A stretch of 64,000 nucleotides of DNA from Trichococcus pasteurii (GCF_900112935.1 NZ_FONM01000003.1:124001-188000); one strand, 5' to 3'; positions 29,138-38,914 are shown, numbered from the stretch's first letter. Program-made: numbers and translations. The notes: generated by a model from the sequence alone, not told the origin.

Positions 29138-29787
29138 CGAGCCTAGCCTTTCTCTTGCCGATACTTTTGCCGATCCTGTTCCTTGTGATCTTTCTCTCGG
29201 TGCTCATTTCGATAGTCAGAAGGATCAACCGTTTTTCGGAGAACGCCAGACTTCGAGCGGGCACATCCCCAGCAGCTGCCCTGCAGCAGACATTTCGCCA
29301 GTCGTTGGATGGTGCCGGTAATGAAAATGCGAAACGACTGATCAACAAACTGGCAACAATGAAACCTGAACAGCTATACGGATTTTTCCAGGAGCGTCTG
29401 CCCGAAAAATATCTGGGTGAAGTCAGCCGGCTCTTGACCAACAGGAATTGGCGGAGGGAAATCCTGCTGTTCGTCAACCGCGAAAATTTATGGCAGTTGT
29501 TGTTGCGAGCGAATCCGCCAAAAACAGGCAACGGCGAAAACGGCATGGAACTTACGGATGAAACAGACCAGGGCCAGTTGGTTCCGGATTTTGAAATGGA
29601 GACTGCCGTTGGATTAGCTGATGACTTCACCGTCTTTTCTGCCGACAAAAAAGAATTGAAGACTGCCAAACGAATGGAAAAGTCCACCATCCAGAACAAG
29701 AAAAAATTTACCGGCAATCAAAAAGCATTGATGAGAGCAGTCATTGCCAAAGAAATACTGGATAGGCCGGACTTTGACCGCAAATAG
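29134..29787 (+). CDS. Uncharacterised single-span membrane protein coupled to FloA
   Basis: 217 aa, not recognised. A long hydrophobic N-terminal helix ([20 protein letters not shown], residues 4-23) is followed by a basic stretch, suggesting an N-out anchor with a cytoplasmic body. The remainder is charged, with a possible helical region at 60-125, an acidic linker at 130-155 and a basic lysine-rich tail. Its start ATGA overlaps the floA stop. The strict coupling suggests a third component of the NfeD-FloA system; this is inference from position only. Confidence 0.8.
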   Translation: MTSLAFLLPILLPILFLVIFLSVLISIVRRINRFSENARLRAGTSPAAALQQTFRQSLDGAGNENAKRLINKLATMKPEQLYGFFQERLPEKYLGEVSRLLTNRNWRREILLFVNRENLWQLLLRANPPKTGNGENGMELTDETDQGQLVPDFEMETAVGLADDFTVFSADKKELKTAKRMEKSTIQNKKKFTGNQKALMRAVIAKEILDRPDFDRK

Positions 29788-29808
29788 GAAATTGAAGGAG
29801 ACAGATGG

Positions 29809-30564
29809 ATGCCCAGAGAAATTGGATTGAACACTTTAGCGTACATGCACAGATCTGCGGACAATAAAGTGGAACAAAAAGAAATACTGAAGGAAATCAA
29901 GGAAATGGGCTTCCCGATTGTGGAAGTCAGAAGAGAATACATCCTGTCGGGAAAAACGGAAATGAAGGAAATAGCTGAACTTGCCTCTGATGCTGGCTTG
30001 AAGGTGTTCTATTCCGTCCCAGCAGAGCTGTTTACAGCAGGCGCGTTAAATGAACAACTGGGCATCTATTTTGAGGAGGCCTCCCTATTAAGCGCAGTCC
30101 AGCTGAAATTGACATTAGGTGAATTCCAAGGATTCACAGCCGAGCTGGCTGAAAAATTACGGGAATTGTTGACGGCCTTTTCCGTCCATTTGACGATCGA
30201 AAACGACCAAACCGCCGAGAAGGGCAGCCCGGCTGCCCTGATGGCGTTTATTGCTGAAGCCCGCAAAGCCTCATTGGACATCGGATTGACTTTTGACACG
30301 GGTAATTTCGTATATATCGACACCGATCCATTCGTTGCAGCGAAGGAAATGAGCGAAGCCGTAACCTACATCCATATCAAAAATGTTGCCAATGCAGCCG
30401 ATGGGATTGTTTTATCCGGGCTGGAATCCGGCTTGGTGGACATGCGCCGTCTTTTGTCGTTGTTTCCGGACTCAGTGCCTGCCAGCATCGAATATCCATG
30501 CGGCGTTGGCGAAGAAGTAACGGAAACCATCATCGCTGATTACAGAAAGATCCGGTCTTGGTGA
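29809..30564 (+). CDS. Sugar phosphate isomerase/epimerase-like TIM-barrel protein
   Basis: 251 aa of the AP endonuclease family 2 / xylose isomerase-like fold: VEVRREYIL early strand, LTIENDQTAEKGSP, DIGLTFDTGNFVYID and AVTYIHIKNV match the strands carrying metal-ligand Glu/Asp/His in this family. Probably a metal-dependent isomerase or epimerase acting on a sugar or polyol; the substrate is unknown. It follows the floA cluster by 21 bp with GAAGGAGACAGATGG as ribosome binding site, and ends at a terminator. No sugar operon surrounds it. Confidence 0.82.
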   Translation: MPREIGLNTLAYMHRSADNKVEQKEILKEIKEMGFPIVEVRREYILSGKTEMKEIAELASDAGLKVFYSVPAELFTAGALNEQLGIYFEEASLLSAVQLKLTLGEFQGFTAELAEKLRELLTAFSVHLTIENDQTAEKGSPAALMAFIAEARKASLDIGLTFDTGNFVYIDTDPFVAAKEMSEAVTYIHIKNVANAADGIVLSGLESGLVDMRRLLSLFPDSVPASIEYPCGVGEEVTETIIADYRKIRSW

Positions 30565-30596
30565 TCGGTCCTTTGCCGATATCGTTACGAATCAGG

Positions 30597-30630
30597 AATG
30601 CAATCCTTATCATCGGGATTGCATTTTTTA
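30597..30630 (+). terminator. Terminator after the TIM-barrel gene
   Basis: AATGCAATCC pairs with GGATTGCATT around an 8 to 9-nt loop, followed by TTTTTA. Confidence 0.85.
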
Positions 30631-30661
30631 ATAACGAACACAAGAAAATACTGCCTGACTG

Positions 30662-30670
30662 TGGTATACT
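30662..30670 (+). promoter_or_regulatory. Extended -10 promoter of tgt
   Basis: TGG-TATACT, no clear -35. Confidence 0.5.
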
Positions 30671-30672
30671 GA

Positions 30673-31851
<1,179 letters not shown>

Positions 31852-31928
31852 GTTTTGGGTGGTAGTCTAACTTAAAGTTTGGTAAAGTGGATGATAGATA
31901 AAAATAATCCACAGATGGAGGAAAATGT

Positions 31929-32276
31929 ATGGATACAGTAATCATGATTGCCTTTTATGGGGTGCTTTTCGGCGTAATGTATTTCATCCTGATCAGACCA
32001 CAAAAGAAACAAGCACAAAAAACGCAAGATATGCTGAGTCAAATCAAGCCAGGGGATAAAGTAGTCACCATCGGCGGCTTGCACGGAATTGTCGAAGAAA
32101 TCAATTCCGCTGATAACACAGTCGTATTGGATTGCGAAGGGATCTTTCTGACTTTTGAAAAACGCGCTATTTCACGTATTTCGAAGGTTGCCACAATCAC
32201 AACTGACGATGCGATTGTCGAAGATTTCACAGCGACCGAATCAGAGCAAACGCAAGAAGACAAGAGCGAAGAGTAA
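31929..32276 (+). CDS. yajC: Preprotein translocase subunit YajC
   Basis: 115 aa. A single N-terminal membrane helix (residues 5-22), then YFILIRPQKKQAQKTQDML and KPGDKVVTIGGLHGIVEEI, the YajC signature, and an acidic tail. It accompanies SecDF/SecYEG in protein export. GGAGGAAAATGT precedes the ATG. Same cluster as tgt. Confidence 0.96.
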   Translation: MDTVIMIAFYGVLFGVMYFILIRPQKKQAQKTQDMLSQIKPGDKVVTIGGLHGIVEEINSADNTVVLDCEGIFLTFEKRAISRISKVATITTDDAIVEDFTATESEQTQEDKSEE

Positions 32277-32310
32277 AGCGATTTGATTCATCGGAAAGGA
32301 GGGACGGCGG

Positions 32311-32592
32311 TTGCCGAATATATCAGAGAAACAATATGATCAATTGAAGCCTTGGTTCAAACTGAAAGCAACTGAGTTCAATCAACTGGGCTACGAAAAC
32401 ATCCAAGTCGACGATATTTACCGTTATTTTAAGGAATTTTCCTGGAAACACACTGTCCCTCCGCATTATTACCAGCAGATCCGGGATATCATGAAAACGA
32501 CGGTAAACCATTACTTCGACTTTGTTGCATTGGAAGCACAAGTATATAAGGTCTCTTCATTGGATGAAATCAATTTTGATGATTTCCTGTAA
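32311..32592 (+). CDS. comN: Post-transcriptional regulator ComN-like protein
   Basis: 93 aa, TTG start after GGAAAGGAGGGACGGCGG. It resembles Bacillus ComN (YrzD) in size, in the LKATEFNQLGYENI...DIYRYFKEFSWKH region, and in location behind yajC. ComN controls comE mRNA and localises to poles and septa in Bacillus; the role here may differ. It closes the tgt-yajC-comN cluster with a perfect terminator. Confidence 0.82.
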   Translation: MPNISEKQYDQLKPWFKLKATEFNQLGYENIQVDDIYRYFKEFSWKHTVPPHYYQQIRDIMKTTVNHYFDFVALEAQVYKVSSLDEINFDDFL

Positions 32593-32605
32593 ATCGTTTC
32601 ACGCC

Positions 32606-32642
32606 AAAAGCACAATACTTCAGAGTATTGTGCTTTTTTTTT
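32606..32642 (+). terminator. Terminator after comN
   Basis: AAAAGCACAATACT pairs perfectly with AGTATTGTGCTTTT around TCAG, then a T run. Confidence 0.93.
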
Positions 32643-32708
32643 AGGACATATCACTTCCTGACAGTATTATTTACCTTGATTTAATGAAACTGAATAATAC
32701 CGTATGAT

Positions 32709-32737
32709 TTGGAAAAGCAAACGCATTTTCGTATAAT
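32709..32737 (+). promoter_or_regulatory. Orphan promoter far upstream of adhE
   Basis: TTGGAA, 17 bp, TATAAT. It would start a transcript near 32744, over 470 nt before adhE. Confidence 0.5.
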
Positions 32738-33088
32738 ATCCTTGCGAGGTGATTGGTTTTTTTGATGGCAGCATCAAAGCGGGACGATTTCAGCCCTGAA
32801 AATCAAGCGAAATAATTTTATCACTCGAATATGAATCGCTAAATACAAAAAAAGGAGGTTTTGACTATTAGTAAGCGGATTTATTCAGTTCAGTTGCCTC
32901 GAGATTGCAGAAATCAATTGGATAGGGACGTTCAGCGGCCATATGTTTTTTTACCGTAAAAATTATTTCAAAAAAACTGTTTTTTAAATGAATCCCGAAC
33001 AATGATAAAAAATTCACAAGAAGAAAGTTGAGATACAGAATGTTTCCATAAACTATTTGTGAAAACCAGCAGAGGCTAAAACATCCTT

Positions 33089-33102
33089 TGAACACGCTTA
33101 CA
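33089..33102 (+). promoter_or_regulatory. Candidate CcpA cre site
   Basis: TGAACACGCTTACA matches the cre consensus TGWNANCGNTNWCA except at position 5. Confidence 0.45.
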
Positions 33103-33119
33103 GCGCCTGTGTAGAAAAT

Positions 33120-33137
33120 ACGTGAAGAATATCACAT
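33120..33137 (+). promoter_or_regulatory. Candidate Rex operator of adhE
   Basis: GTGA-AGAATA-TCAC matches the core of the Rex consensus TTGTGAA-N4-TTCACAA, 8 bp upstream of the -35. Rex senses NADH/NAD and commonly represses adhE in Firmicutes. Confidence 0.6.
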
Positions 33138-33145
33138 TTATTCGC

Positions 33146-33174
33146 TTTACAAACGAAATCCCATGAAATATAAT
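33146..33174 (+). promoter_or_regulatory. Promoter of adhE
   Basis: TTTACA, 17 bp, TATAAT. Confidence 0.75.
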
Positions 33175-33217
33175 AAGCATGTGAAAAGGATAACATACAT
33201 TTTTAGGAGGATCTCAC

Positions 33218-35821
33218 ATGAGTAAAGAAAAAGTAGTTTTAGAGGAGAAAAAACCCATGATGACTGCCAAAGAAGAAATCAGCAACTACACTGCAAAAGC
33301 CCAAAAAGCTTTGACTCTGTTTGAAGATTATACCCAAGAACAAGTCGACCACATCGTCCACGAAATGGCATTAGCTGCAATGGAGCAACATATGCCACTT
33401 GCAAAAATGGCAGTTGAAGAAACAGGCCGAGGCGTTTATGAAGATAAATGCATCAAAAACATGTATGCCGCTGAAAACATTTGGCATTCAATCAGAAAAA
33501 ATAAAACAGTCGGAATCATCGAAGACAATAAAGTTGATCAAATCATGAAAGTTGCCGCTCCTGTAGGCGTTGTTGCCGGTATCATCCCAACAACCAACCC
33601 AACTTCGACAACAATCTTCAAAGCAATGATCTGTATGAAAACAAGAAACCCGATCATCTTCTCTTTCCACCCAAGCGCAGAAAAATGTTCGGCTGCAACT
33701 GCAAAAGTTGTTTACGATGCTGCCATCAAAGCAGGCGCACCTGCTGACTGTATCCAATGGGTAGAAGGCGTATCAATGGAAAAAACAGCTGAATTGATCA
33801 ACCATCCAGAAGTTGCTGTCGTATTGGCTACTGGTGGAGCTGCAATGGTAAAAGCTGCTTATTCTACAGGTAAACCAGCATTGGGAGTTGGACCTGGTAA
33901 CGTTCCAGCTTACATCGAAAAAACAGCAAACATCAAACGTGCTGTAAACGACATCATCGTTTCAAAAACTTTCGACAACGGTATGATCTGTGCTTCAGAA
34001 CAAGCTGCAATCGTCGACAGCGAAATCTATGATGAAGTCAAAAAAGAATTCCAATTGCACAATGTATACTTCGCTAAACCTGAAGAAATTCAACAATTGG
34101 AAGACGTCGTGATGAACGATGCCAAAACTGGCGTGAGACCGAATGTTGTCGGCATGCACGCTCGTAAAATCGCTGAATTGGCTGGATTGAACGTTCCTGC
34201 AAACACAAAAATGTTGATCGCTGAATTACCGGGCGTCGGACCAGAATACCCAATGTCAAGAGAAAAATTATCTCCTGTATTGGCTATGATGAAATCAGAC
34301 AGCACTGAGCACGGAATCCAACTATGCAAACAAATGCTTGATTTGGGTGGCTTAGGTCACTCGGCTTCACTGCATACTCGCCGCAATGATTTGATTGAGC
34401 AATTCGGAAAAGAAATGAAAGCTTGCCGCGTTCTTATCAACTCTCCATCTTCTCAAGCTGGTATCGGTGACTTGTACAACAATAATATCGCTTCATTAAC
34501 TTTGGGTTGCGGATCTTACGGCAGAAACTCAGTTTCTCATAACGTTTCTGCATTAGATTTATTGAACGTGAAAACTGTTGCTAAAAGGAGAAATAACATG
34601 CAGTGGATTAAATTGCCAGAGAAGGTTTACTTCGAAGAAAATTCAGTTAGATACTTACGTGACATGAAAGATGTCGAAAGAGTCTTCATCGTCTGCGACG
34701 ACGGCATGGTCAAATTCGGCTATGTGGATGTAGTCATCGAACAATTGAAACAACGCAACAACAAAGTATCTTACGCAATCTTCTCAGATGTTGAACCTAA
34801 CCCGACAACAAACACTGTAAACCGTGGTACTGAAAAAATGCGCGACTTCAAACCGGATACAATCATCGCAATCGGCGGAGGTTCGCCAATGGATGCTGCC
34901 AAAGCGATGTGGTTGTTCTATGAGCACCCAGAAAGCGACTTCTTCGGCGCTAAACAAAAATTCTTGGATATCCGCAAACGTACTTACAAGATCAAGGACA
35001 TGGAAAAAGCGAAACTTGTCTGCATCCCTACCACATCAGGTACTGGTTCGGAAGTAACGCCATTCGCGGTTATCACAGACAGCGAAACACACATCAAGTA
35101 CCCATTGGCTGATTACGCATTGACTCCGGATATTGCCATCGTGGATCCACAATTCGTATACAGTGTTCCTAAATCTGTAACTGCAGATACTGGTATGGAC
35201 GTATTGACGCATGCCATCGAATCTTTTGTTTCCGTATTGGCAAACGACTACACTAAAGGTTTGAGCTTACAAGCCATCAAACTGGTATTCGAAAACCTTA
35301 GAAACTCATACAACTACGGCGATCAAGAGTCTCGCGAAAAAATGCACAATGCTTCTACTATGGCTGGTATGGCCTTCGCGAATGCGTTCCTGGGTATTTC
35401 CCACTCGATCGCACACAAAATCGGCGGACAATGGGATCTGATCCATGGCCGTACGAACGCTATCCTGTTACCGCATATCATCCGCTACAATGCAATCGAT
35501 CCGCAAAAACATGCGTTGTGGGCTAAATACGAGTACTTCCGTGCAGACGAAGACTACGCTGAAATCGCTCGCTACCTAGGCTTCAAAGGCAACACGACTG
35601 CTGAGTTGGTCGAAGCTTTAGCAACAGAAATCACTAAATTAGGTCAAGACATCGGCATCAAGATGAACTTCCGTGATCAAGGCATCACTGAAGAAATGCT
35701 GGAACGCGATGCAGACCGCTTAGCTGAATTGGCATTCGAAGATCAATGTACAACTGCTAACCCTAAACAACCATTAATCTCAGAATTAAAAGAAATCATC
35801 TACGCTGCCTACAAAGGTTAA
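33218..35821 (+). CDS. adhE: Bifunctional acetaldehyde-CoA/alcohol dehydrogenase AdhE
   Basis: 867 aa. The N-terminal aldehyde dehydrogenase half carries the catalytic Cys258 in FDNGMICASEQ; the C-terminal iron-dependent alcohol dehydrogenase half (from about residue 460) has GGGSPMDAAK and the metal-binding histidines in HAIESF and ISHSIAHKIGG...HG. It reduces acetyl-CoA via acetaldehyde to ethanol, regenerating NAD, and forms spirosomes. TTTTAGGAGGATCTCAC precedes the ATG. Strong preferred-codon bias indicates high expression. Upstream Rex and cre-like sites suggest redox and carbon control. Confidence 0.98.
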   Translation: MSKEKVVLEEKKPMMTAKEEISNYTAKAQKALTLFEDYTQEQVDHIVHEMALAAMEQHMPLAKMAVEETGRGVYEDKCIKNMYAAENIWHSIRKNKTVGIIEDNKVDQIMKVAAPVGVVAGIIPTTNPTSTTIFKAMICMKTRNPIIFSFHPSAEKCSAATAKVVYDAAIKAGAPADCIQWVEGVSMEKTAELINHPEVAVVLATGGAAMVKAAYSTGKPALGVGPGNVPAYIEKTANIKRAVNDIIVSKTFDNGMICASEQAAIVDSEIYDEVKKEFQLHNVYFAKPEEIQQLEDVVMNDAKTGVRPNVVGMHARKIAELAGLNVPANTKMLIAELPGVGPEYPMSREKLSPVLAMMKSDSTEHGIQLCKQMLDLGGLGHSASLHTRRNDLIEQFGKEMKACRVLINSPSSQAGIGDLYNNNIASLTLGCGSYGRNSVSHNVSALDLLNVKTVAKRRNNMQWIKLPEKVYFEENSVRYLRDMKDVERVFIVCDDGMVKFGYVDVVIEQLKQRNNKVSYAIFSDVEPNPTTNTVNRGTEKMRDFKPDTIIAIGGGSPMDAAKAMWLFYEHPESDFFGAKQKFLDIRKRTYKIKDMEKAKLVCIPTTSGTGSEVTPFAVITDSETHIKYPLADYALTPDIAIVDPQFVYSVPKSVTADTGMDVLTHAIESFVSVLANDYTKGLSLQAIKLVFENLRNSYNYGDQESREKMHNASTMAGMAFANAFLGISHSIAHKIGGQWDLIHGRTNAILLPHIIRYNAIDPQKHALWAKYEYFRADEDYAEIARYLGFKGNTTAELVEALATEITKLGQDIGIKMNFRDQGITEEMLERDADRLAELAFEDQCTTANPKQPLISELKEIIYAAYKG

Positions 35822-35833
35822 TAGTAGATAAAG

Positions 35834-35864
35834 GAAAAGCCGGGACACGCTCCCGGCTTTTTTG
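35834..35864 (+). terminator. Terminator after adhE
   Basis: AAAAGCCGGGA pairs with TCCCGGCTTTT around a 5-nt loop, followed by T residues. Confidence 0.9.
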
Positions 35865-36021
35865 TTTTCCAAAAATCGATTTTGGTAATACGGAAACAGC
35901 CAAAATATGCCGGATTGTCCATCTTGCCCAATATGCTCCGCCAGTTTGTCGCCGACCATCTTTCCCAAGTGCCCAAGCCTCGTATATACTGACAGAGAAC
36001 GGGCCATTTTAGGTTTTAGTC

Positions 36022-36049
36022 TTGCAATCAAACCAGTTTGTCGTATAAT
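36022..36049 (+). promoter_or_regulatory. Promoter of the DtxR-family regulator
   Basis: TTGCAA, 16 bp, TATAAT, with the palindromic operator just downstream. Confidence 0.7.
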
Positions 36050-36060
36050 ATAAAATATAG

Positions 36061-36076
36061 TTTAGGTTAACCTAAA
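36061..36076 (+). promoter_or_regulatory. DtxR/MntR-type operator
   Basis: Perfect 16-bp palindrome TTTAGGTTAACCTAAA just after the -10, near the expected transcription start; the sequence is typical of DtxR-family boxes, so the downstream regulator probably represses itself. Confidence 0.75.
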
Positions 36077-36091
36077 AAGAGGAGGGAGCGC

Positions 36092-36736
36092 ATGACGCCG
36101 CACAAAGAGGATTATCTGAAAGTAATCATGGAATTGGGTGGAGACAAACAGCTTGTCAATAATAAGCAGATCGGGCAGGCCTTATCCGTATCTGCCGCTT
36201 CTGTGACCGAAATGTCCGTCAAGTTACTTAAGGATGGCCTGATCAGCCACATCCCATACCAAGGTGTGCAGATCACCGAAAAAGGCCAATTGATCGCAAA
36301 TAAGCTGATCCGGAAACATCGACTTTGGGAAGTGTTCCTCTCGGAAAAATTGGATTTCAACTGGGACGAAGTACATGAAGAGGCAGAGCTGCTGGAGCAT
36401 GTCTCCTCGGATCGCTTGATCGACAGGCTGGATGCCTATTTAGGTTTTCCTAAATATGATCCGCATGGTGGCGTGATACCCGACAAAGAGGGCCGGATAG
36501 AGGTTTATGAAAGCAAACCATTGATCGAACTGGAAGCCGGTAGCCGCTTCATCATCAGGGAAGTTGATGACGATCAGGAATTTCTGGCGTATCTGCTAAA
36601 TAAGGATGTAAAGTTAAGCGTACCCTATCTCTTGACAAATGTGGAGCCGTACGAAGGCCCTTATACCTTTGAGGCGCAGAATCACCAGTCCTACCAAATC
36701 AGCTTCAAAGCTGCAAGTAAAATTTATGTGCAATGA
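36092..36736 (+). CDS. DtxR-family metal-dependent transcriptional regulator
   Basis: 214 aa. N-terminal winged helix (residues 1-65, QIGQALSVSAASVTEMSVKLLKDGLI), a metal-binding/dimerisation domain with HRLWEVFL, EEAELLEHVSSDRLIDRLDAYLGFP and DPHGGVIP, and a C-terminal FeoA/SH3-like domain. This is the layout of MntR/ScaR/SloR-type Mn or Fe sensors in Lactobacillales. AGAGGAGGGAGCGC precedes the ATG. An operator-like palindrome lies in front of the gene and another inside it (36437-36456). A ZIP transporter follows two genes downstream. Metal specificity cannot be told. Confidence 0.92.
   Translation: MTPHKEDYLKVIMELGGDKQLVNNKQIGQALSVSAASVTEMSVKLLKDGLISHIPYQGVQITEKGQLIANKLIRKHRLWEVFLSEKLDFNWDEVHEEAELLEHVSSDRLIDRLDAYLGFPKYDPHGGVIPDKEGRIEVYESKPLIELEAGSRFIIREVDDDQEFLAYLLNKDVKLSVPYLLTNVEPYEGPYTFEAQNHQSYQISFKAASKIYVQ
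36437..36456 (+). promoter_or_regulatory. Intragenic DtxR-like palindrome
   Basis: TATTTAGG-TTTT-CCTAAATA, 8-bp arms, shares TTTAGG/CCTAAA with the upstream operator; encodes part of the conserved AYLGFPKYDP motif, so chance is possible. Confidence 0.35.
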
Positions 36737-36761
36737 ATCCGGTTAAAATAAGGAGAACAGT

Positions 36762-37892
36762 ATGCAGATTGGGATCTTGACCTTTAAGGAGCCCGAAAAT
36801 GATAAAAGCAGGAAGATTATCCATGTGGATATGGATGCCTTCTACGCTTCGATCGAGGAAAGGGACCATCCGGAACATCGCGGCAAACCGATCGTTATAG
36901 CGAATCATCCGAGAGAGACCGGTCGCAAAGGGGTTGTGACCACGGCCAATTATGCCGCCAGGAAATTCGGGATCCACTCGGCGATGAGTGCGCAGAAGGC
37001 ATTTGAACTCTGCCCGGAAGCCATCTTCATTTCTCCGCGAATGAGTCATTACAAGGCCGTTTCCCGACAGATCAGGGGAATATTTGCGCGCTATACCGAT
37101 TTGATTGAACCTTTGTCGCTCGATGAAGCCTATCTGGATGTCACCAAGAATAAGCAGAATCTGTCGAGTGCGACCATGATTGCCCGAAGAATCCAAAGAG
37201 AGGTCTGGCAGGAAACCGGCCTTAGCTGCTCGGCCGGTGTTTCCTACAATAAGTTCATCGCAAAGATTGCTTCCGACTTTCAGAAACCGGCTGGCTTGAC
37301 CGTGATCGCACCAAACGATGCAGCCCGCTTTTTGCGGGAGTTGCCTATCGAAAAATTTTATGGCGTCGGCAAGAAGACCGTCGAAAAGATGAAGCTGTTG
37401 GGCATCCATTCCGGAGAGGACCTCTATCTTTTTGATCAAAGTGAATTGCTTTCTAAATTCGGCAAGCATGGATATATCCTCTATCAACGGGTCCGAGGCA
37501 TCGACAACCGCGTGGTGGAGCCCGACAGGGAAAGGAAATCGATCGGGAAAGAACACACCTTTACGCTGTTCCTGACTGATGAGGAGCAGGTCAGAGTGGA
37601 GCTGAAAGAAATCGCTCTGGCTGTACAAGGAGCGTTGCATAACAGCAAACTGCACGGTCGATCGATTGTGTTGAAGATCCGCTATGCCGATTTCGATACC
37701 ATAACCAGAAGGAAAACCCGTATCGATCATTTTTCCCTAGCGGAGGATATTTTCCATCATGCCTGGGAACTTTGGTTGGACCACGGCACGATAGAAAGGC
37801 ATGTGCGTTTATTGGGGATTACCATCACACAGCTTGACCCGATCCATTACGAGAACATTCAGTTGCCATTATGGGACACGTCGCATCTGTAA
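36762..37892 (+). CDS. dinB: DNA polymerase IV (Y family)
   Basis: 376 aa. HVDMDAFYASIEERD with the first catalytic Asp pair, SLDEAYLDVT with the second acidic cluster, GVSYNKFIAKIASDFQKP, and a little-finger domain to the C-terminus. Error-prone translesion polymerase. AATAAGGAGAACAGT precedes the ATG. An N-terminal extension of about 18 residues precedes the usual start of the palm domain. 25 bp after the DtxR regulator. Confidence 0.95.
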   Translation: MQIGILTFKEPENDKSRKIIHVDMDAFYASIEERDHPEHRGKPIVIANHPRETGRKGVVTTANYAARKFGIHSAMSAQKAFELCPEAIFISPRMSHYKAVSRQIRGIFARYTDLIEPLSLDEAYLDVTKNKQNLSSATMIARRIQREVWQETGLSCSAGVSYNKFIAKIASDFQKPAGLTVIAPNDAARFLRELPIEKFYGVGKKTVEKMKLLGIHSGEDLYLFDQSELLSKFGKHGYILYQRVRGIDNRVVEPDRERKSIGKEHTFTLFLTDEEQVRVELKEIALAVQGALHNSKLHGRSIVLKIRYADFDTITRRKTRIDHFSLAEDIFHHAWELWLDHGTIERHVRLLGITITQLDPIHYENIQLPLWDTSHL

Positions 37893-37935
37893 CAGAAATC
37901 ATTCATTATTACATTATAAAGGGGAGATAAAAATC

Positions 37936-38757
37936 ATGTTAGAGTCATTCAGTCAATTAAATCCTGTTATGCAAGCATTCATAGCCGGATTGTTCACTTG
38001 GGGTTGTACCATCATCGGTGCCTCATTTGTGTTTTTCTTCAAATCCGTCAATCGCAAAGTCCTTGACGTCATGAGCGGCTTCGCTGCCGGGGTCATGATA
38101 GCGGCATCGTTCTGGTCGTTATTGGCACCATCCATTTCCCATGCCGAGGAGAATGGCTACGGCGTCTTGGCGTGGGTTCCCGCATCGGTCGGATTTTTGT
38201 TGGGTGGTGTATTCCTGCGCATGACTGATAAAATCGTTCCCCATCTGCATTTGGGTGAACCGATGGAAAACCGGGAAGGGCCGCAGACACAGGCTTCCCG
38301 AAACCTGTTGCTGTTCCTTGCGATCACAATCCATAACATTCCGGAAGGATTGGCAGTCGGAGTCGGTTTTGGAGCGGTCGCAGCAGGGATATCCCAGGAC
38401 AATACGTTATTGAGCGCAATCGGATTGGCGATCGGTATCGGCATCCAGAACATACCCGAAGGCTCAGCCTTGTCCATGCCGATCCGGGCTGATGGAAACA
38501 GCAGGTTGAAAGCCTTCAATTACGGCCAACTTTCTGCCATCGTTGAACCGGTCGCAGCCGTCATCGGGGCAGCCGCCGTAATATCGATGAGCGCGATTTT
38601 ACCGTACGCGCTCGCATTCGCAGCTGGAGCCATGATCTTTGTTGTCGTCGAGGAACTGATTCCGGAGTCGCAAACGAACGGCAACAGCGATATTGCCACG
38701 ATGGGACTTATGGTCGGCTTCACGGTCATGATGGTCCTTGACGTTGCTTTAGGATGA
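37936..38757 (+). CDS. ZIP family metal transporter
   Basis: 273 aa from the ATG after GGGGAGATAAAAATC; the frame from 37801 overlaps dinB and is rejected. Eight predicted helices; HNIPEGLAVGVGFG (helix IV) and GIQNIPEGSALSMP (helix V) carry the His/Glu metal ligands of ZIP proteins. It probably imports zinc, manganese or iron. Located after dinB and the DtxR regulator, which could control it by readthrough. No DtxR box was seen in the 43-bp gap before it. Confidence 0.93.
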   Translation: MLESFSQLNPVMQAFIAGLFTWGCTIIGASFVFFFKSVNRKVLDVMSGFAAGVMIAASFWSLLAPSISHAEENGYGVLAWVPASVGFLLGGVFLRMTDKIVPHLHLGEPMENREGPQTQASRNLLLFLAITIHNIPEGLAVGVGFGAVAAGISQDNTLLSAIGLAIGIGIQNIPEGSALSMPIRADGNSRLKAFNYGQLSAIVEPVAAVIGAAAVISMSAILPYALAFAAGAMIFVVVEELIPESQTNGNSDIATMGLMVGFTVMMVLDVALG

Positions 38758-38764
38758 TGAAGAA

Positions 38765-38804
38765 TACATTAAAAGGCCTTCCATGCGGAAGGCTTTTTAA
38801 TGTA
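38765..38804 (+). terminator. Terminator after the ZIP gene
   Basis: A long stem with core GCCTTCC-atgc-GGAAGGC, flanked by complementary TACATTAAAA and TTTTAATGTA. Confidence 0.88.
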
Positions 38805-38835
38805 GGCAAAACAAAATAATATCGCTCGCTTTTAG

Positions 38836-38865
38836 TTGTACTAATAAACTGTTTCATGATACGAT
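38836..38865 (+). promoter_or_regulatory. Promoter of the metal-dependent hydrolase gene
   Basis: TTGTAC, 18 bp, TACGAT with TGA upstream (extended -10). Confidence 0.55.
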
Positions 38866-38914
38866 GAACACTGAATAATACAGTTTTTCGTTACAGAGAA
38901 AGGTGAGGAACCGT

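Larger units (their letters stand above)
32643..33217 (+). other. 575-bp region upstream of adhE
   Basis: The largest gap in the window. It holds a promoter (32709-32737), a 16-codon frame (32765-32815, MAASKRDDFSPENQAK), a strong AAAAGGAGGTT site (32849-32860) before a 32-codon frame at 32861-32959 beginning MTISK, a cre candidate (33089-33102), a Rex box (33120-33137) and the adhE promoter (33146-33174). The two short frames are unproven. Confidence 0.6.

Noticed and set aside
35869-35885. Palindrome-like CCAAAAATCGATTTTGG after the adhE terminator
   Set aside because: No gene or promoter is attached to it, and it is imperfect and AT-rich; most likely chance.
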